A stretch of 64,000 bases of DNA from Neobacillus novalis NBRC 102450 (GCF_001591805.1 NZ_BCVP01000005.1:124001-188000); one strand, 5' to 3'; positions 8,262-19,959 are shown, counted from the stretch's first letter. Program-made: numbers and translations. Notes: a model not told the origin generated them from the sequence alone.

Positions 8262-9640
8262 AATGACATTTTTTCTTGTAAAAAGCTAACTAGTTCAGTA
8301 ATCGGGATTCGCTTTTGCTCCATTGTATCGCGGTCGCGAACAGTAACCATGTTGTCTTCTTTGGAATCAAAGTCATAGGTAATACAGTATGGTGTACCGA
8401 TTTCATCATGACGGCGATACCGTTTACCAATGGAACCCGCTTCATCGTAATCAACTGAAAAATGTTTAGCTAAGGCAGCGAAAACCTCTCTTGCCTCTTC
8501 AGACAGCTTCTTCGATAATGGAAGTACTGCCGCCTTAAATGGAGCAATGGCAGGATGGAAGTGCATAACCGTTCTTGACGTACCATCTTCCAGCTGTTCT
8601 TCGTCATACGCATCTATCAAGAATGCAAGTGTTACCCTGTCAGCACCCAGTGATGGTTCTATACAAAATGGAACATACTTTTCATTCGTCTCAGGGTCTA
8701 AATAGTGGAAGTCCTCATTAGAGTATTCCATATGCTGCTTCAAATCATAATCCGTTCTCGAAGCAACACCCCATAATTCACCCCAGCCAAACGGAAACTT
8801 AAATTCAAAATCAGTTGTCGCATTACTGTAGTGAGAAAGTTCATCTTCTGAATGGTCGCGCAGGCGTAAATTTTCCTCCGTAAGGCCTAATGATAGTAAC
8901 CAGTCTTTCGCAAATTGCTTCCAATAATCGAACCATTTAAGCTCTTCACCTGGCTTACAGAAAAATTCAAGTTCCATTTGTTCGAATTCTCTTGTCCGGA
9001 AGGTAAAGTTACCAGGGGTAATTTCATTGCGGAAGCTTTTTCCAATTTGAGCAATACCAAATGGCAGTTTCTTTCTCATCGTCCGCTGTACATTTTTAAA
9101 GTTAACGAAAATACCCTGAGCTGTTTCCGGGCGAAGAAAGATTTCATTCGTGCTTGATTCTGTTACCCCTTGGAAGGTTTTAAACATTAAATTGAACTGA
9201 CGAATACCCGTAAAATCATAGCTGCCACAATCCGGACAGGCGATATTGTGCTCTTTAACCAGCTCTTCCATTTTTTCAAACGGCAATCCGTCAACCACCA
9301 TTTCAATGCCTTTTTCATCAAGCGCATTTTCAATTAATTTATCGGCACGGTGACGGGCTTTACAATTCTTACAATCCATCATCGGGTCGTTAAAGTTGCC
9401 AATATGGCCAGAGGCTTCCCAAGTTCGCGGGTTCATCAGGATACTGGCGTCCAAGCCGACATTATAAGGAGACTCTTGAACGAACTTTCTCCACCATGCC
9501 TGTTTAATATTGTTTTTAAATTCAACGCCTAACGGGCCGTAATCCCAAGTATTTGCAAGGCCGCCGTAAATTTCCGAACCTGGAAAAATAAATCCTCTGT
9601 GTTTAGCATGTGAAACAATTTGCTCCATCGTTACTTTCAT
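8258..9640 (-). CDS. glyS: Glycyl-tRNA synthetase, single-chain (alpha2) class II type
   Basis: Charges tRNA-Gly. This is the homodimeric, eukaryote/archaea-like type, not the heterotetramer encoded by glyQ and glyS in B. subtilis. The N-terminal block [20 protein letters not shown], cysteine pairs CKNC and CPDC for zinc, motif 2 around [10 protein letters not shown], and motif 3 PSLGADR are all present; length 460 aa is usual. Despite the different protein type it occupies the glyQS position between ccpN and recO. AGGAG nine bases before the ATG supports the start. Expression should be set by the glycine T-box leader upstream. Confidence 0.95.
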   Translation of the reverse strand: MKVTMEQIVSHAKHRGFIFPGSEIYGGLANTWDYGPLGVEFKNNIKQAWWRKFVQESPYNVGLDASILMNPRTWEASGHIGNFNDPMMDCKNCKARHRADKLIENALDEKGIEMVVDGLPFEKMEELVKEHNIACPDCGSYDFTGIRQFNLMFKTFQGVTESSTNEIFLRPETAQGIFVNFKNVQRTMRKKLPFGIAQIGKSFRNEITPGNFTFRTREFEQMELEFFCKPGEELKWFDYWKQFAKDWLLSLGLTEENLRLRDHSEDELSHYSNATTDFEFKFPFGWGELWGVASRTDYDLKQHMEYSNEDFHYLDPETNEKYVPFCIEPSLGADRVTLAFLIDAYDEEQLEDGTSRTVMHFHPAIAPFKAAVLPLSKKLSEEAREVFAALAKHFSVDYDEAGSIGKRYRRHDEIGTPYCITYDFDSKEDNMVTVRDRDTMEQKRIPITELVSFLQEKMSF

Positions 9641-9668
9641 TGCTTTTCGCTCCTTCTTTTTAGAGAAA

Positions 9669-9892
9669 TAAAAAACTCCCGTCTCTATGCTTTATTAAGC
9701 ATAGGGACGAGAGTTACCCGCGGTTCCACCCTATTTGCTGCCATGAGAGCAGCCTCTTTAAATTGTGTTTAACAACACTTGATTGCTCAAGAACGCCTTC
9801 GTTAGTGCCCTATACCCTAGCTCACACCGTCCTAGGTTCGCTTTTATAGAGATGACTAAGTACTCTTTTCCGTCACAGCAATTATTTTATTA
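9669..9892 (-). promoter_or_regulatory. T-box leader (tRNA-Gly-sensing) of glyS
   Basis: Reading the minus strand, the leader carries the hallmark T-box AGGGTGGAACCGCGG (fwd 9718-9732). It is followed by a terminator hairpin with arms at about 9676-9715 (CGTC…CTATGCTT with AAGCATAG…GACG) and a T-run. An apical stem I with CTAGGACGGTGTGAGCTAG is visible upstream. GGC in GAAGGCGTT is the likely glycine specifier codon. Uncharged tRNA-Gly is expected to favour the antiterminator and let RNA polymerase into glyS. Confidence 0.93.
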
Positions 9893-9898
9893 ACCAAA

Positions 9899-9927
9899 AT
9901 TTTAACCAATACTCCAAACATTGTCAA
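9899..9927 (-). promoter_or_regulatory. SigA-type promoter of the glyS T-box leader
   Basis: A perfect -35 TTGACA (9922-9927) and a -10 TAAAAT (9899-9904) are 17 bases apart on the minus strand, placing the transcript start just ahead of stem I of the T-box. Confidence 0.85.
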
Positions 9928-9935
9928 CAAGGCGT

Positions 9936-10688
9936 TTAAAAAAGATTGCGAAATTGATCCATGGAATTAAGGAATTTCTTTGTTTTGAGATGTAAGCCGG
10001 AATACTCTTCATAGTAAGCAGTAATCACATTTTTCAGTTCAGCCTTCGTTTCTTCTTTAACAGAAATATTACCTAACCTTGAAAGATCAAAATAATAAAA
10101 TAGCCGTAATAATTTAACTGCAGCTGGCGATAACTTAAAATGATACGGATCCTTATCTAAACAGCGGTGGCAGATAAGCCCACCTTCACGAATCGAAAAA
10201 GAAAAATGTCCGTCTGTACTGCCGCAAACGGAACATTGATTTAAGATGGGGTACATCCCGATGACATTTAACATTTTCATCTCATAAATATTCATCAGAA
10301 TTTCCGGATCATAGCCTTCATTCATGTAATTCAATGTTTGATAAAGCAATTCAAAATGAAACGGGTTTGGTTTTTTATCTTCTGTACATTTATCCGTTAA
10401 TTCAACAATATAACTGGCATAGGCAGTTAAGAAAATATCCTCACCGATTGAACGCCATGAGGTAATGGTTTCTCCCTGCTGTAAGCTTCCTAAACCAGAC
10501 CCTCTAGAAATGAGAAAATACCCATGTGTAAACAGCTGGGAAATGGAGGAAAGGCGGCTGTTTGGCTTTTTAGCTCCTCGCACCATCGCACCAATCTTTC
10601 CCCATTCCCTTGTATATATGGTTACAATTTTATTGGTCTCACCATAATCTGTCGTTCTAATCACGATGCCTTCACACTTCTGAAGCAT
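9936..10688 (-). CDS. recO: DNA repair protein RecO
   Basis: Mediator of RecA loading on SSB-coated single-stranded DNA in RecFOR repair. The N-terminal OB fold begins with [19 protein letters not shown], and the C-terminal helical domain carries the zinc site CSVCG … CHRC near residues 150-175. At 250 aa the length is normal. AAGAAGGTGG precedes the ATG. It is directly downstream of yqzL and the era–cdd cluster, as in other Bacillus, and the glyS promoter lies inside the gap below it. Confidence 0.95.
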   Translation of the reverse strand: MLQKCEGIVIRTTDYGETNKIVTIYTREWGKIGAMVRGAKKPNSRLSSISQLFTHGYFLISRGSGLGSLQQGETITSWRSIGEDIFLTAYASYIVELTDKCTEDKKPNPFHFELLYQTLNYMNEGYDPEILMNIYEMKMLNVIGMYPILNQCSVCGSTDGHFSFSIREGGLICHRCLDKDPYHFKLSPAAVKLLRLFYYFDLSRLGNISVKEETKAELKNVITAYYEEYSGLHLKTKKFLNSMDQFRNLF

Positions 10689-10724
10689 TAAAAGCCACCT
10701 TCTTAAGGAGCGCGAAAGACTTGC

Positions 10725-10865
10725 TTATGAAACGGGAAAATCGATTTGTGCTAGCTCTTCATTCAGATTTCCGGGTATTTCTTGGTTTTCCTTCTCAAGC
10801 TCTTTAAAGAGAAGATATGTGTCAATATTACCTGTCTGAAGGAATACTTTCCACGTAAAATCCAT
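10725..10865 (-). CDS. yqzL: YqzL family small protein
   Basis: A 46-residue protein starting MDFTWKVFLQTGNIDTYLLF, a clear match to YqzL of the Bacillaceae, a conserved protein of unknown function found between era and recO. GGTGGGG eight bases ahead of the ATG acts as ribosome binding site. The acidic, amphipathic C-terminal half has no membrane segment. Confidence 0.88.
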   Translation of the reverse strand: MDFTWKVFLQTGNIDTYLLFKELEKENQEIPGNLNEELAQIDFPVS

Positions 10866-11027
10866 CAACGAAAACCCCACCTTTCATTATTTAGACTAGC
10901 CTTATTCGGGTCCCAAACCTTACAATTATCATAGCCTGCCAGCGCAAAAATCATAAGACGAAAATATTGTTAATGTTGTCCATGCATAATCTTGTAGGTA
11001 AGATAATATTTTAATTAGGGTGATTCA

Positions 11028-12381
<1,354 letters not shown>

Positions 12382-12531
12382 TTACATTAAAAATGAGAGA
12401 AAATCATTACTTGCAACAAAAAAGTAATAAAAAATTTTAAAAAGTTAGAATTTTCTCATAAGTCAGCTTATCCTAAAATTTTAAGCCGATATGTCATTTT
12501 ACCGAATTCCCCATCCCTTTTCAAATCGTTG

Positions 12532-12912
12532 CTAAAATAAATTTAGAACGTAAGGGGAAAAAATGATCATCCCCATTGCAACCGAGAGGAAAGCATAAAC
12601 TAAGACAGCCCCAGCAGCCAAATCCTTCGCTTGTTTTGCAAGCGGATGATATTCTTCTGTCACTAGATCAACCACACGCTCGATAGCGGTATTTACCAGC
12701 TCTAAGGCAAACATGCCGCCAATAGCAAGAAGGATAAATAACCATTCTATTTTAGTAATCGAAAAATAAAACGAAACGAGTAAAACAATGATGGAACTGA
12801 TGAAATGAATCCGCATATTTCTTTCTGCTCTAAGAGCTGTATTAACCCCCGATATGGCATATGACAAAGAGCTAATGAAAGGGATCGGATTTCGTTTATC
12901 TTGTGAGTCCAT
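12532..12912 (-). CDS. dgkA: Undecaprenol/diacylglycerol kinase, DgkA family
   Basis: Integral membrane kinase; in Gram-positives this family mainly phosphorylates undecaprenol for cell-wall lipid recycling. Three membrane helices are visible, and the signature [15 protein letters not shown] holds the catalytic glutamates. Length 126 aa is usual. Its start lies inside the end of ybeY (17-base overlap), so the two are co-translated. Confidence 0.94.
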   Translation of the reverse strand: MDSQDKRNPIPFISSLSYAISGVNTALRAERNMRIHFISSIIVLLVSFYFSITKIEWLFILLAIGGMFALELVNTAIERVVDLVTEEYHPLAKQAKDLAAGAVLVYAFLSVAMGMIIFSPYVLNLF

Positions 12913-13366
12913 ACTCGTTTAATATTTCCTTTTGCAGAGTAAACATTTCTTTTTCTTCATCCTCGCTCATGTGGTCATAGCCTAAAAGATGCAGGAAACC
13001 ATGAACCGCGAGGAACCCGAGCTCCCGTAAAAAAGAATGCCCATACTCCTTTGCCTGCTCTTTTGTTTTTGGAACTGAGATAATAATGTCCCCTAGGACA
13101 CGAGGTATCTCGCTGCCAGTTATTTCAATTTCTCCTTCGCCCAGCTCTTCCATTGCAAAAGAAATAACATCGGTTGGAGTATCTTTCTTACGATATTCCC
13201 GGTTAATCTCTTGAATTCTCTCATTGGAAACAAATGTGACTGAAACTTCGCTATGAATTTCCACATTTTGTTTATTTGCTGCAAAATTTAATACTCTTCC
13301 GATTTCAAGCATTTGTTCGTCTGTAAGTTCATTGGTTTCGTCGATACAATCAATTAGTAATGTCAT
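12896..13366 (-). CDS. ybeY: Endoribonuclease YbeY, rRNA maturation
   Basis: Zinc-dependent RNase involved in 16S rRNA 3'-end processing and ribosome quality control. The family signature [11 protein letters not shown] near residue 130 holds the three zinc histidines. Length 156 aa is typical. The start overlaps the pgpH stop by four bases (ATGA) and the end overlaps dgkA, a tight operon. Confidence 0.96.
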   Translation of the reverse strand: MTLLIDCIDETNELTDEQMLEIGRVLNFAANKQNVEIHSEVSVTFVSNERIQEINREYRKKDTPTDVISFAMEELGEGEIEITGSEIPRVLGDIIISVPKTKEQAKEYGHSFLRELGFLAVHGFLHLLGYDHMSEDEEKEMFTLQKEILNEYGLTR

Positions 13367-15537
13367 GCTTGCTTCACCTTCTTTTTTGTCATTTCTGGAT
13401 ATTCAATCCGCGAGTGAAAAATCCCCTTTAATGTTTCACATAACGTATGGGCGACGGTTTCAATTTCCTTGATTGTGATATCACATTCATTTAATTGACC
13501 ATCCTGGAGCCGGTCAGCGACAATTTTATTGACAAGCGATTCAATTAATTCGGGCGTGGGCTGCGATAAAGACCGGACAGCAGCCTCCACGCTGTCTGCA
13601 ATGCCAACAACAGCAGACTCTTTAGTCTGTGCCTTTGGTCCCGGATAGCGAAAATCGCTTTCCTTTGTTTCTGCATCGCTTTGGAGCGCCTTGTGGTAGA
13701 AAAATTTCAATAATGTTGTCCCATGATGTTGTTCAGCAATATCAATAATTTCTTTAGGCATATGGTATTTCTTCAAGATAGCAGAGCCGTCTGTTACATG
13801 CGCAATGATGATATGAGAACTCTTGTCTGGCGGCAAGCGATCATGAGGATTATCATGGTGCATTTGATTTTCAATAAAAAAGTTCGGCCTTTTTGTTTTA
13901 CCAATGTCGTGATAATAGCTGCCAACCCTTGCCAAAAGACCATTTGCCCCAATTGCCTCACACGCAGATTCTGCTAAATTAGCGACCATTACACTATGAT
14001 GATAGGTACCGGGTGACTCCATTAAAATTTTTCTAAGCAGCGGGTGATTCGGATTAGAAAGCTCTATCAGCCTCATCGTCGAAAGAATCCCAAAACTAGC
14101 CTCTAAAAAAGGCAGTAAGCCTATGGTTAACACTGCGGAGCCAATGCCAGACACAAGGGCTGTTATAAGATAATACCCATATTCGATTCCTGAGAACTGA
14201 CCGTTTGGCAGAAACATTAACGCCACTATCGTCAAAAGATTAACTAATGACGCAATGGAACCTGCTTGCAATATTTTCGAGCGATGATTTTGCCCACTCA
14301 AAAACAGGATACCCGCTAAAGCGCTGAAAAGGATATATATACCTTCTGAAAAGTTTAGGGTTCCTGTTACCCCTTCATTGAAAAGAACACTACCGCAAAC
14401 CGCCATAATAATCGCCGTGAGGATGGCCAGCTTTTCATCAATTAATATCTTGATTAGCATGCCCCCCATCGCAGCAGGGAATAAATAGCCAATTCCCGTA
14501 TAATTAAATATTTGCAGCAGGCTGACCAGTTTCATAATTAAAATGGAAAGGATAAAAATAATTCCATACAATAATAAAAACGTTTGCCGCTGCTCGGGAA
14601 GAGATTTCATTTGATAAAAATAATAATAGACAGCCGAAAGAATAATAATAATTAAGACAACTAACCCAATGAATGGTTTAAATGATTTTTCAGTATTGAG
14701 AAGACCTACCAGCTTTAACTGCTGATAAATATCCTGATTAATTAATTTTCCTTCTTCCACTATTATTTGCCCCTGAAGAATCTTTACATGTTCTACGTTT
14801 TCAGCCGCCTGCAGTCGCAAATCCTCTGTGGCAGCCGGGTCATAAAATTCATTTTGAATTACTGCATACCTGCCCAGTTCAATTGCAGCGGTTCTTAAAC
14901 CATCATTTAATGGTGAGTATTTTAATTCTTCCTCGACTCTCTTTTTGGCATTTTCTACTTCATCTCCAGGTATTCTTTTCGTCATCACATTGTTGATGGC
15001 TGTTACGGTCGAGTCCTTTGCGATGGACAACTCATCGTTACTAGCTTGGACTAAGCTTGAGAACACTTGCCCGGGGAGATCCTTTGAAACACCCGATGTC
15101 AATTTTGCTTTAAGCCTTGTCACTTTTTCCGATACATTCGGCTCCTCTTTTGCCGGTTTTTCCACAGTAGCCAGCTCTTCCTGCTTCTTTATTTCATCTT
15201 TTATTTCATCATTGACCTCTGCTGCTGCGGAGAAAATCGAAGTAATTAAATCAACACGGTTTTGCGTGTATTCATTTTTTAAGGTATAAACAGGCGGGAC
15301 TTGGTCGCGTGCCTCTTTTCGTTTTTTCTCCGTACTCTTTTTATCCTCCACAGTCCCCGGGGAACGGATTGTCTGATCAGCAACTGAAAACAAGCCTAAA
15401 TCAAGTTTTTCTGGCTTTACTTGACTATACATCGCAGTAAAAAGGACAGCCCCTAATACAATAAAAAATAGGATTCGAAAAAAGGTAATATCGAGCAGCT
15501 TTCGTATCCGTATGAAGTGTTTATGCAGTTTTTCCAA
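13363..15537 (-). CDS. pgpH: Cyclic-di-AMP phosphodiesterase PgpH (7TMR-HD)
   Basis: Membrane phosphodiesterase that hydrolyses c-di-AMP. A first membrane helix (residues 18-38) is followed by a long extracellular 7TMR-HDED domain to about residue 280. Seven membrane segments come next (about 285-480), then a cytoplasmic HD domain with [11 protein letters not shown] and AHVTDGS. Length 724 aa agrees with B. subtilis YqfF/PgpH (711). The start is TTG at 15537, set by GGGGGGATTTAG. It heads the pgpH–ybeY–dgkA group. Confidence 0.96.
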   Translation of the reverse strand: MEKLHKHFIRIRKLLDITFFRILFFIVLGAVLFTAMYSQVKPEKLDLGLFSVADQTIRSPGTVEDKKSTEKKRKEARDQVPPVYTLKNEYTQNRVDLITSIFSAAAEVNDEIKDEIKKQEELATVEKPAKEEPNVSEKVTRLKAKLTSGVSKDLPGQVFSSLVQASNDELSIAKDSTVTAINNVMTKRIPGDEVENAKKRVEEELKYSPLNDGLRTAAIELGRYAVIQNEFYDPAATEDLRLQAAENVEHVKILQGQIIVEEGKLINQDIYQQLKLVGLLNTEKSFKPFIGLVVLIIIILSAVYYYFYQMKSLPEQRQTFLLLYGIIFILSILIMKLVSLLQIFNYTGIGYLFPAAMGGMLIKILIDEKLAILTAIIMAVCGSVLFNEGVTGTLNFSEGIYILFSALAGILFLSGQNHRSKILQAGSIASLVNLLTIVALMFLPNGQFSGIEYGYYLITALVSGIGSAVLTIGLLPFLEASFGILSTMRLIELSNPNHPLLRKILMESPGTYHHSVMVANLAESACEAIGANGLLARVGSYYHDIGKTKRPNFFIENQMHHDNPHDRLPPDKSSHIIIAHVTDGSAILKKYHMPKEIIDIAEQHHGTTLLKFFYHKALQSDAETKESDFRYPGPKAQTKESAVVGIADSVEAAVRSLSQPTPELIESLVNKIVADRLQDGQLNECDITIKEIETVAHTLCETLKGIFHSRIEYPEMTKKKVKQA

Positions 15538-15670
15538 CTAAATCCCCCCAAGCGCGGCCCGACTTTATAGCGAATATTAAACATATTATTGCTGAAAGTA
15601 TGCTTTATGTAAAATGATAACAGTTTTTCTATCAAGTTTCACCCACTAAACGAAGCAGATTGATTATTTT

Positions 15671-15822
15671 ATTAGAAAAGCGCAAGCGCCCTGGTCAGCG
15701 GCGTATGGCCTGGAGCGCTCCAACTGAGATAAAGGAAACACGAAGAGCGGAGCGATTCGATGTTGACTTATCGTAGGGCGGAGAGCGAAGGACACTAGCC
15801 GCTAGGGCGCTGGAGCTGGACA
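15671..15822. repeat. Interspersed palindromic repeat of Bacillus type
   Basis: A GC-rich island in an AT-rich 370-base gap between pgpH and phoH, which holds no gene. It starts AGAAAAGCGCAAGCGCCCTGG and ends GGGCGCTGGAGCTGGACA. Outer arms AGCGCCCT (15685-15692) and AGGGCGCT (15804-15811) are exact inverted repeats, and internal short palindromes allow a branched structure. A degenerate shorter relative is at 42694-42749. I recognise the AAAAGCGCAAGCGCC…GCGCTGGAGCTGGACA pattern as a common intergenic repeat of Bacillus-like genomes. Confidence 0.75.
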
Positions 15823-15861
15823 ATTCTCGAAGTTCAATGAAATAAATTCTGATATGAAATG

Positions 15862-15900
15862 GAAAAAGGGATAACCCATGTAAACAGGTTTACCCCTTTT
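15862..15900 (-). terminator. Intrinsic terminator after phoH
   Basis: AAAGGGGTAAACC pairs imperfectly with GGGTTATCCCTTT on the minus strand, followed by TT. It separates the phoH operon from the repeat and pgpH. Confidence 0.7.
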
Positions 15901-15908
15901 GCATAAAT

Positions 15909-16871
15909 TTAGATTGTTTTCTTCTCATAGGCTTCAATAATCTTGCCCACAAGCGGATGACGGACAACATCGCTTTGTTCTAAAAAGATAAACGAAAGCC
16001 CGTTTACATTTTGTAAAATCTCTTCCGCTGCGATTAAGCCGGATTTTGCTCCCTTAGGCAAATCAATTTGTGTTTTGTCGCCCGTAATAATCATTTTTGA
16101 CCCGAAGCCAAGTCTCGTCAAAAACATTTTCATTTGGGCGTGTGTAGTATTTTGGGCCTCATCTAAAATAACAAAGGCATCATCTAATGTACGGCCTCTC
16201 ATATACGCTAGAGGAGCAATTTCAATCGTCCCTCGTTCAATTAGCCGCTGTGTATGTTCGACGCCCAAAACGTCGTTTAAAGCGTCATACAGGGGCCTTA
16301 AATAAGGATCCACCTTCTCTTTCAAGTCTCCTGGCAAAAATCCAAGACTTTCTCCCGCTTCAACAGCCGGCCTTGTTAAGATAATTTTATTTACCAGACC
16401 ATTTTTTAGCGCACCCACAGCCATAACCACTGCGAGATAGGTTTTCCCCGTTCCCGCTGGCCCAATTCCAAAAACTAGGTCATGCTTCTTAATTGCCATT
16501 ACATATTGCCTTTGTCCCAGGGTTTTAATCCGAATGGTTTTGCCTTTGACATTTTTGCCGATTTCCTCATCATACAAATTGACAAAGTAATCAAGTGTTC
16601 CTTTATTTGCCATTTGCACAGCATAGAGGACGTCCCTTTGACTAATATTAATTCCCTTTCGAATCACAATCATTAATTTGTCAAGAATTTGCCCGGCAAG
16701 GCTGACCTTCTCCTCGTCACCTGATAGGCTAACAGATTCCCCTCTCGTTATGATGGAGACATCAAGCTCTTGTTCAATTATTTTTAAATTTTGATCAGAG
16801 TTACCCAGCAGCGTAATCGCCTCAGCTGGATTTTCTAGCTGTACTTTTATCGTTGTTAATTTTTCTGTCAT
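15909..16871 (-). CDS. phoH: PhoH-like ATPase (YqfE)
   Basis: Cytoplasmic P-loop ATPase of the PhoH family, linked to RNA metabolism; its exact substrate is not settled. An N-terminal KH-like part leads to the ATPase core with Walker A GPAGTGKT near residue 137 and Walker B VILDEAQN near 236. Length 320 aa is usual. The start overlaps the yqfD stop by four bases. The neighbour ybeY often lies right next to phoH; here pgpH and a repeat intervene. Confidence 0.95.
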   Translation of the reverse strand: MTEKLTTIKVQLENPAEAITLLGNSDQNLKIIEQELDVSIITRGESVSLSGDEEKVSLAGQILDKLMIVIRKGINISQRDVLYAVQMANKGTLDYFVNLYDEEIGKNVKGKTIRIKTLGQRQYVMAIKKHDLVFGIGPAGTGKTYLAVVMAVGALKNGLVNKIILTRPAVEAGESLGFLPGDLKEKVDPYLRPLYDALNDVLGVEHTQRLIERGTIEIAPLAYMRGRTLDDAFVILDEAQNTTHAQMKMFLTRLGFGSKMIITGDKTQIDLPKGAKSGLIAAEEILQNVNGLSFIFLEQSDVVRHPLVGKIIEAYEKKTI

Positions 16872-18061
16872 TCAGGCGTCTCCTTGAATATCGGTTGTCC
16901 GACTGCTATATTTTCGATTATTTTAAAGTGGATATCTAGTATAACTTTACCATTTTTAGTTGACTTGTGTAAAATTTTTTCATCTTTGATAATAGCATCT
17001 TCATCTAATTCGCTTTTTATTTGTTTTTTTGCCATGTTAAGTGCTTCTTTTTCCGCCTCTTCGTTTGTATATTCACGAGTAAATTCTTCCCGTTCTCGCA
17101 TTGTTCTATGAACGTAGGATATTGGCAAGTCCCACTTTAAAAAGTGAATTTTACGGACATCCTTTTCCGTCTCATATTTTTCAAACTCCGGCTTCCCAAA
17201 ACCCCAAATCGGAATCTCCCAACTGCCCACTAAAAGAGATTGTTTTTGTTTTTCCTTACCGTTATATACCTTGAAGTTCGTTATTAACGGGAGCTTGACG
17301 TTACTTTTGTACCAAGTTTCACCCCAAACCTTCCCGGTAGCTGCAACTAACTCGGTATTCCCTTCTTGTCCATATACTCCGGAAACGAGTATTTGCCCTT
17401 TCTCTACATGGTCATTCCTCTCAACAACTGGCTGACCCGTTTCAACAAACATGTTGACAATAGTGGCCTTCTTTTTCGCGACAAGATTTTGTGGTGATAA
17501 TTGCTCTGGCTTTTTGGGCTCATTTTTTTCAACCACTTGAAGATGATAGGTTGTCCCGTTTAACTCCACGCCAACCCAGGTAAGATCACCAATGTTATTC
17601 GTTAATTGCCGCTGAATTCCTTCCACATTTTTAACGAAGAATTGAACCTTGCCAATTTTTACACCCATCTTGTCCAACTCTTTACGAATTTTGTATTCTG
17701 TCGCGGGTTTCGCTCCTTTTATTTCAATACCCCAAATAACGTTTGATAAAAATAAGATGATGAACAGGAAAACACCTGCGCCTAGCAAAAAGCCGCTATT
17801 TTTTAACAATCTTTTGGCTAAAAAAGGGATTCCGCTTCTTCGCAAAAAGGTAATGGAGCATTCGCTTTTTCTTGCATAATGACGTATGTTCATCGCATCT
17901 CGAAGCCTCATTCTAAAGGTAATGGTCTCCGTTCCATGCCGCTTAACATTCCAAATATGAATACCATTCCTTATTAGCACATTTAAGAAACGCTCAATCC
18001 CCTTCCCAGATACTTTAACGGTCACTCTGCCATAGAGAAATTCAATCCACTGGTTCTTCAT
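16868..18061 (-). CDS. yqfD: Sporulation protein YqfD
   Basis: Member of the YqfD/YabQ-type stage IV sporulation family, a mother-cell membrane protein of unknown biochemical function. A basic N-terminal domain (residues 1-85) is followed by one membrane helix (about 90-110) and a large domain outside the cytoplasm rich in beta structure. Length 397 aa matches B. subtilis. It overlaps yqfC by four bases; in B. subtilis the pair is transcribed by SigE. Confidence 0.93.
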   Translation of the reverse strand: MKNQWIEFLYGRVTVKVSGKGIERFLNVLIRNGIHIWNVKRHGTETITFRMRLRDAMNIRHYARKSECSITFLRRSGIPFLAKRLLKNSGFLLGAGVFLFIILFLSNVIWGIEIKGAKPATEYKIRKELDKMGVKIGKVQFFVKNVEGIQRQLTNNIGDLTWVGVELNGTTYHLQVVEKNEPKKPEQLSPQNLVAKKKATIVNMFVETGQPVVERNDHVEKGQILVSGVYGQEGNTELVAATGKVWGETWYKSNVKLPLITNFKVYNGKEKQKQSLLVGSWEIPIWGFGKPEFEKYETEKDVRKIHFLKWDLPISYVHRTMREREEFTREYTNEEAEKEALNMAKKQIKSELDEDAIIKDEKILHKSTKNGKVILDIHFKIIENIAVGQPIFKETPE

Positions 18062-18360
18062 TTTTTTCCTCCCGGATTATCAGTTAAATAAATGACCTGA
18101 TCAATTTTTCCTTCTAACAAAATTTCTTCTGGTAAAATCGTTTTAATCACAAAAGAACTTCCCTTTATCAATAATTGGCCTTGCTTTAATAGCAGGCGCA
18201 GCTCTTTATCAGTGAAGGCCAGCAGGCCACGGTGGTTCTCAATATATACATGGATTTGGCCAATCATCGTAATCCGAGGCAGATCCATCATGACATCCTG
18301 AGGAAGATCCATTTTATTAGCCATCCAATTGCGGACTCTTTGGCCCCATTTTTTTGCCAT
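18058..18360 (-). CDS. yqfC: Sporulation protein YqfC
   Basis: Small conserved partner of YqfD, about 100 aa, starting MAKKWGQRVRNWMANKMDLP. The family function is unknown. The ATG at 18360 is chosen over an in-frame ATG 21 bases upstream because AAAGGGGG lies ahead of it. The spacing of ten bases is long and is made of a T-run. That ribosome binding site lies inside a terminator-like hairpin (18362-18410), so translation from long transcripts may be blocked. Confidence 0.88.
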   Translation of the reverse strand: MAKKWGQRVRNWMANKMDLPQDVMMDLPRITMIGQIHVYIENHRGLLAFTDKELRLLLKQGQLLIKGSSFVIKTILPEEILLEGKIDQVIYLTDNPGGKK

Positions 18361-18361
18361 A

Positions 18362-18410
18362 AAAAAAGAACCCCCTTTCATCTCATATTATGAAATGAAA
18401 GGGGGTTCTA
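18362..18410 (-). terminator. Terminator-like hairpin sequestering the yqfC ribosome binding site
   Basis: On the minus strand AGAACCCCCTTTCAT and ATGAAAGGGGGTTCT are nearly exact inverted repeats, followed by seven T and then the yqfC ATG. It fits an intrinsic terminator for the upstream floA group, yet its 3' arm contains the only ribosome binding site of yqfC. Confidence 0.8.
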
Positions 18411-18445
18411 GCACATCTTTTTAGATTTGATTAATGATGGTCCGC

Positions 18446-18916
18446 CTAGCCTCTTTTAGCAAAATACGGTTTTTTTGAACGTGGTTCGCCAAGAATTTCT
18501 GACCAGACAATTCCATTAACCAGTGTTTTGGCATCAGGATATTCAGAAAAAATCGTTCCGGCTTCTTCTTGCTTATCCTTCTGAACACGTTCTTTAATTA
18601 TTTCTTTTTGCTGTCGAGAGGCGGCCGCTCTTTCACGACTGGATTCGGACTCTTTTCTCACCTGCAAGTACTCTTTTTCGAGTTTTTGCGGAGCAGCTGT
18701 TTTTTGCTCAACTATTACCGAGCTCGGTCTTGTTGGTTCCTTAATTGGGCTCAGTTCACTTATTTCTTGATCAGTAAGCTCTTGAAAAAGCTTGCGGATT
18801 TCCCCGATACCATTGGGTGAAGTGGGCTTATTTTGGGATTGTCCGCGATTATTTTTTGCTTTACCAAACATTGAAGTGATAATGCCGATAACTATCATGA
18901 CTAATATTGTATTCAA
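18446..18916 (-). CDS. Small membrane-anchored protein of the nfeD–floA operon (YqfB-like)
   Basis: 156 aa. A hydrophobic N-terminus (MNTILVMIVIGIITSMFG) is likely a membrane anchor; a charged, low-complexity middle follows, rich in E, K, R and Q. The C-terminal block NGIVWSEILGEPRSKKPY resembles the conserved end of short proteins downstream of floA in Bacillus, of which YqfB is the B. subtilis example. No biochemical role can be read. It follows floA by 30 bases and is probably co-transcribed. Confidence 0.6.
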   Translation of the reverse strand: MNTILVMIVIGIITSMFGKAKNNRGQSQNKPTSPNGIGEIRKLFQELTDQEISELSPIKEPTRPSSVIVEQKTAAPQKLEKEYLQVRKESESSRERAAASRQQKEIIKERVQKDKQEEAGTIFSEYPDAKTLVNGIVWSEILGEPRSKKPYFAKRG

Positions 18917-18946
18917 AACTTCCCCTCCTTTTTTTCAAAGTGGGTT

Positions 18947-19939
18947 TTACTGGCCGTCCTTTTTATCACCGGATATTTTCCCGATGGAGCCTCTCATGTC
19001 AGTGTCTGCCGAAATGTTTTTAAAGTTCATATAGTCCATGACACCGATATTTCCTGATTTAAGGGCTTCAGCCATCGCAAGTGGAACTTCTGCTTCTGCT
19101 TCAACTACTTTTGCTCTCATTTCCTGAACCCTTGCCATCATTTCTTGCTCCGAAGCCACCGCCATTGCCCGACGCTCTTCAGCTTTCGCTTGGGCAATTT
19201 TCTTGTCGGCTTCAGCTTGTTCTGTTTGTAGTTCCGCTCCGATGTTTTTACCGATATCTACATCCGCAATGTCAATCGATAAGATTTCAAAGGCCGTACC
19301 GGCATCGAGTCCTTTTGATAACACAGTTTGCGAAATTAACTCTGGATTTTCTAACACCTTGCTGTGATTAATCGATGAACCAATCGTTGAAACGACACCC
19401 TCACCAACACGGGCTACCACAGTTTCTTCTCCCGCGCCACCGACAAGGCGCCCAATATTTGCGCGAACTGTAATTCTTGCTTTTACCTTTACTTCAATCC
19501 CATTCATCGCAACACCTGCAATAAACGGTGTTTCGATTACCTTTGGATTAACACTCATTTGTACCGCTTCTAACACGTCACGACCAGCAAGATCGATGGC
19601 AGCACAACGTTCAAATGATAATTCAATATTGGCACGATGTGCGGCAATGAGTGCATTGACCACTCTATCGACATTCCCACCGGCCAGGTAATGGCTTTCA
19701 AGCTGATTGATCGTGACATTGATTCCAGCTTTATGGGCTTTAATCAGCGGATTAACGACCCTGCTTGGAGTTACCCGTCTAAGTCTCATCCCTACTAATG
19801 TAAAAATACTAATTCGCACTCCGGCAGCAAGTGCTGAAATCCAGAGCATGACCGGTACAAACGATAATAGAATTCCAAAAAGAATTAAAGCAACTACGAC
19901 AACAGCAAGAATAAAAATTGTTCCATCATTAATTTGCAT
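18947..19939 (-). CDS. floA: Flotillin-like protein FloA
   Basis: Membrane-microdomain scaffold that influences membrane fluidity and signalling. Hydrophobic N-terminus (residues 5-45) forms a membrane-associated hairpin; the SPFH/PHB-type domain and a long helical stretch rich in E, A, K and Q follow. Length 330 aa matches YqfA/FloA (331). It lies 21 bases after nfeD, the usual pairing; in B. subtilis the operon is in the SigW regulon. No SigW promoter was identified here. Confidence 0.96.
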   Translation of the reverse strand: MQINDGTIFILAVVVVALILFGILLSFVPVMLWISALAAGVRISIFTLVGMRLRRVTPSRVVNPLIKAHKAGINVTINQLESHYLAGGNVDRVVNALIAAHRANIELSFERCAAIDLAGRDVLEAVQMSVNPKVIETPFIAGVAMNGIEVKVKARITVRANIGRLVGGAGEETVVARVGEGVVSTIGSSINHSKVLENPELISQTVLSKGLDAGTAFEILSIDIADVDIGKNIGAELQTEQAEADKKIAQAKAEERRAMAVASEQEMMARVQEMRAKVVEAEAEVPLAMAEALKSGNIGVMDYMNFKNISADTDMRGSIGKISGDKKDGQ

Positions 19940-19959
19940 TTAATTTAAACCTCCTTCGA

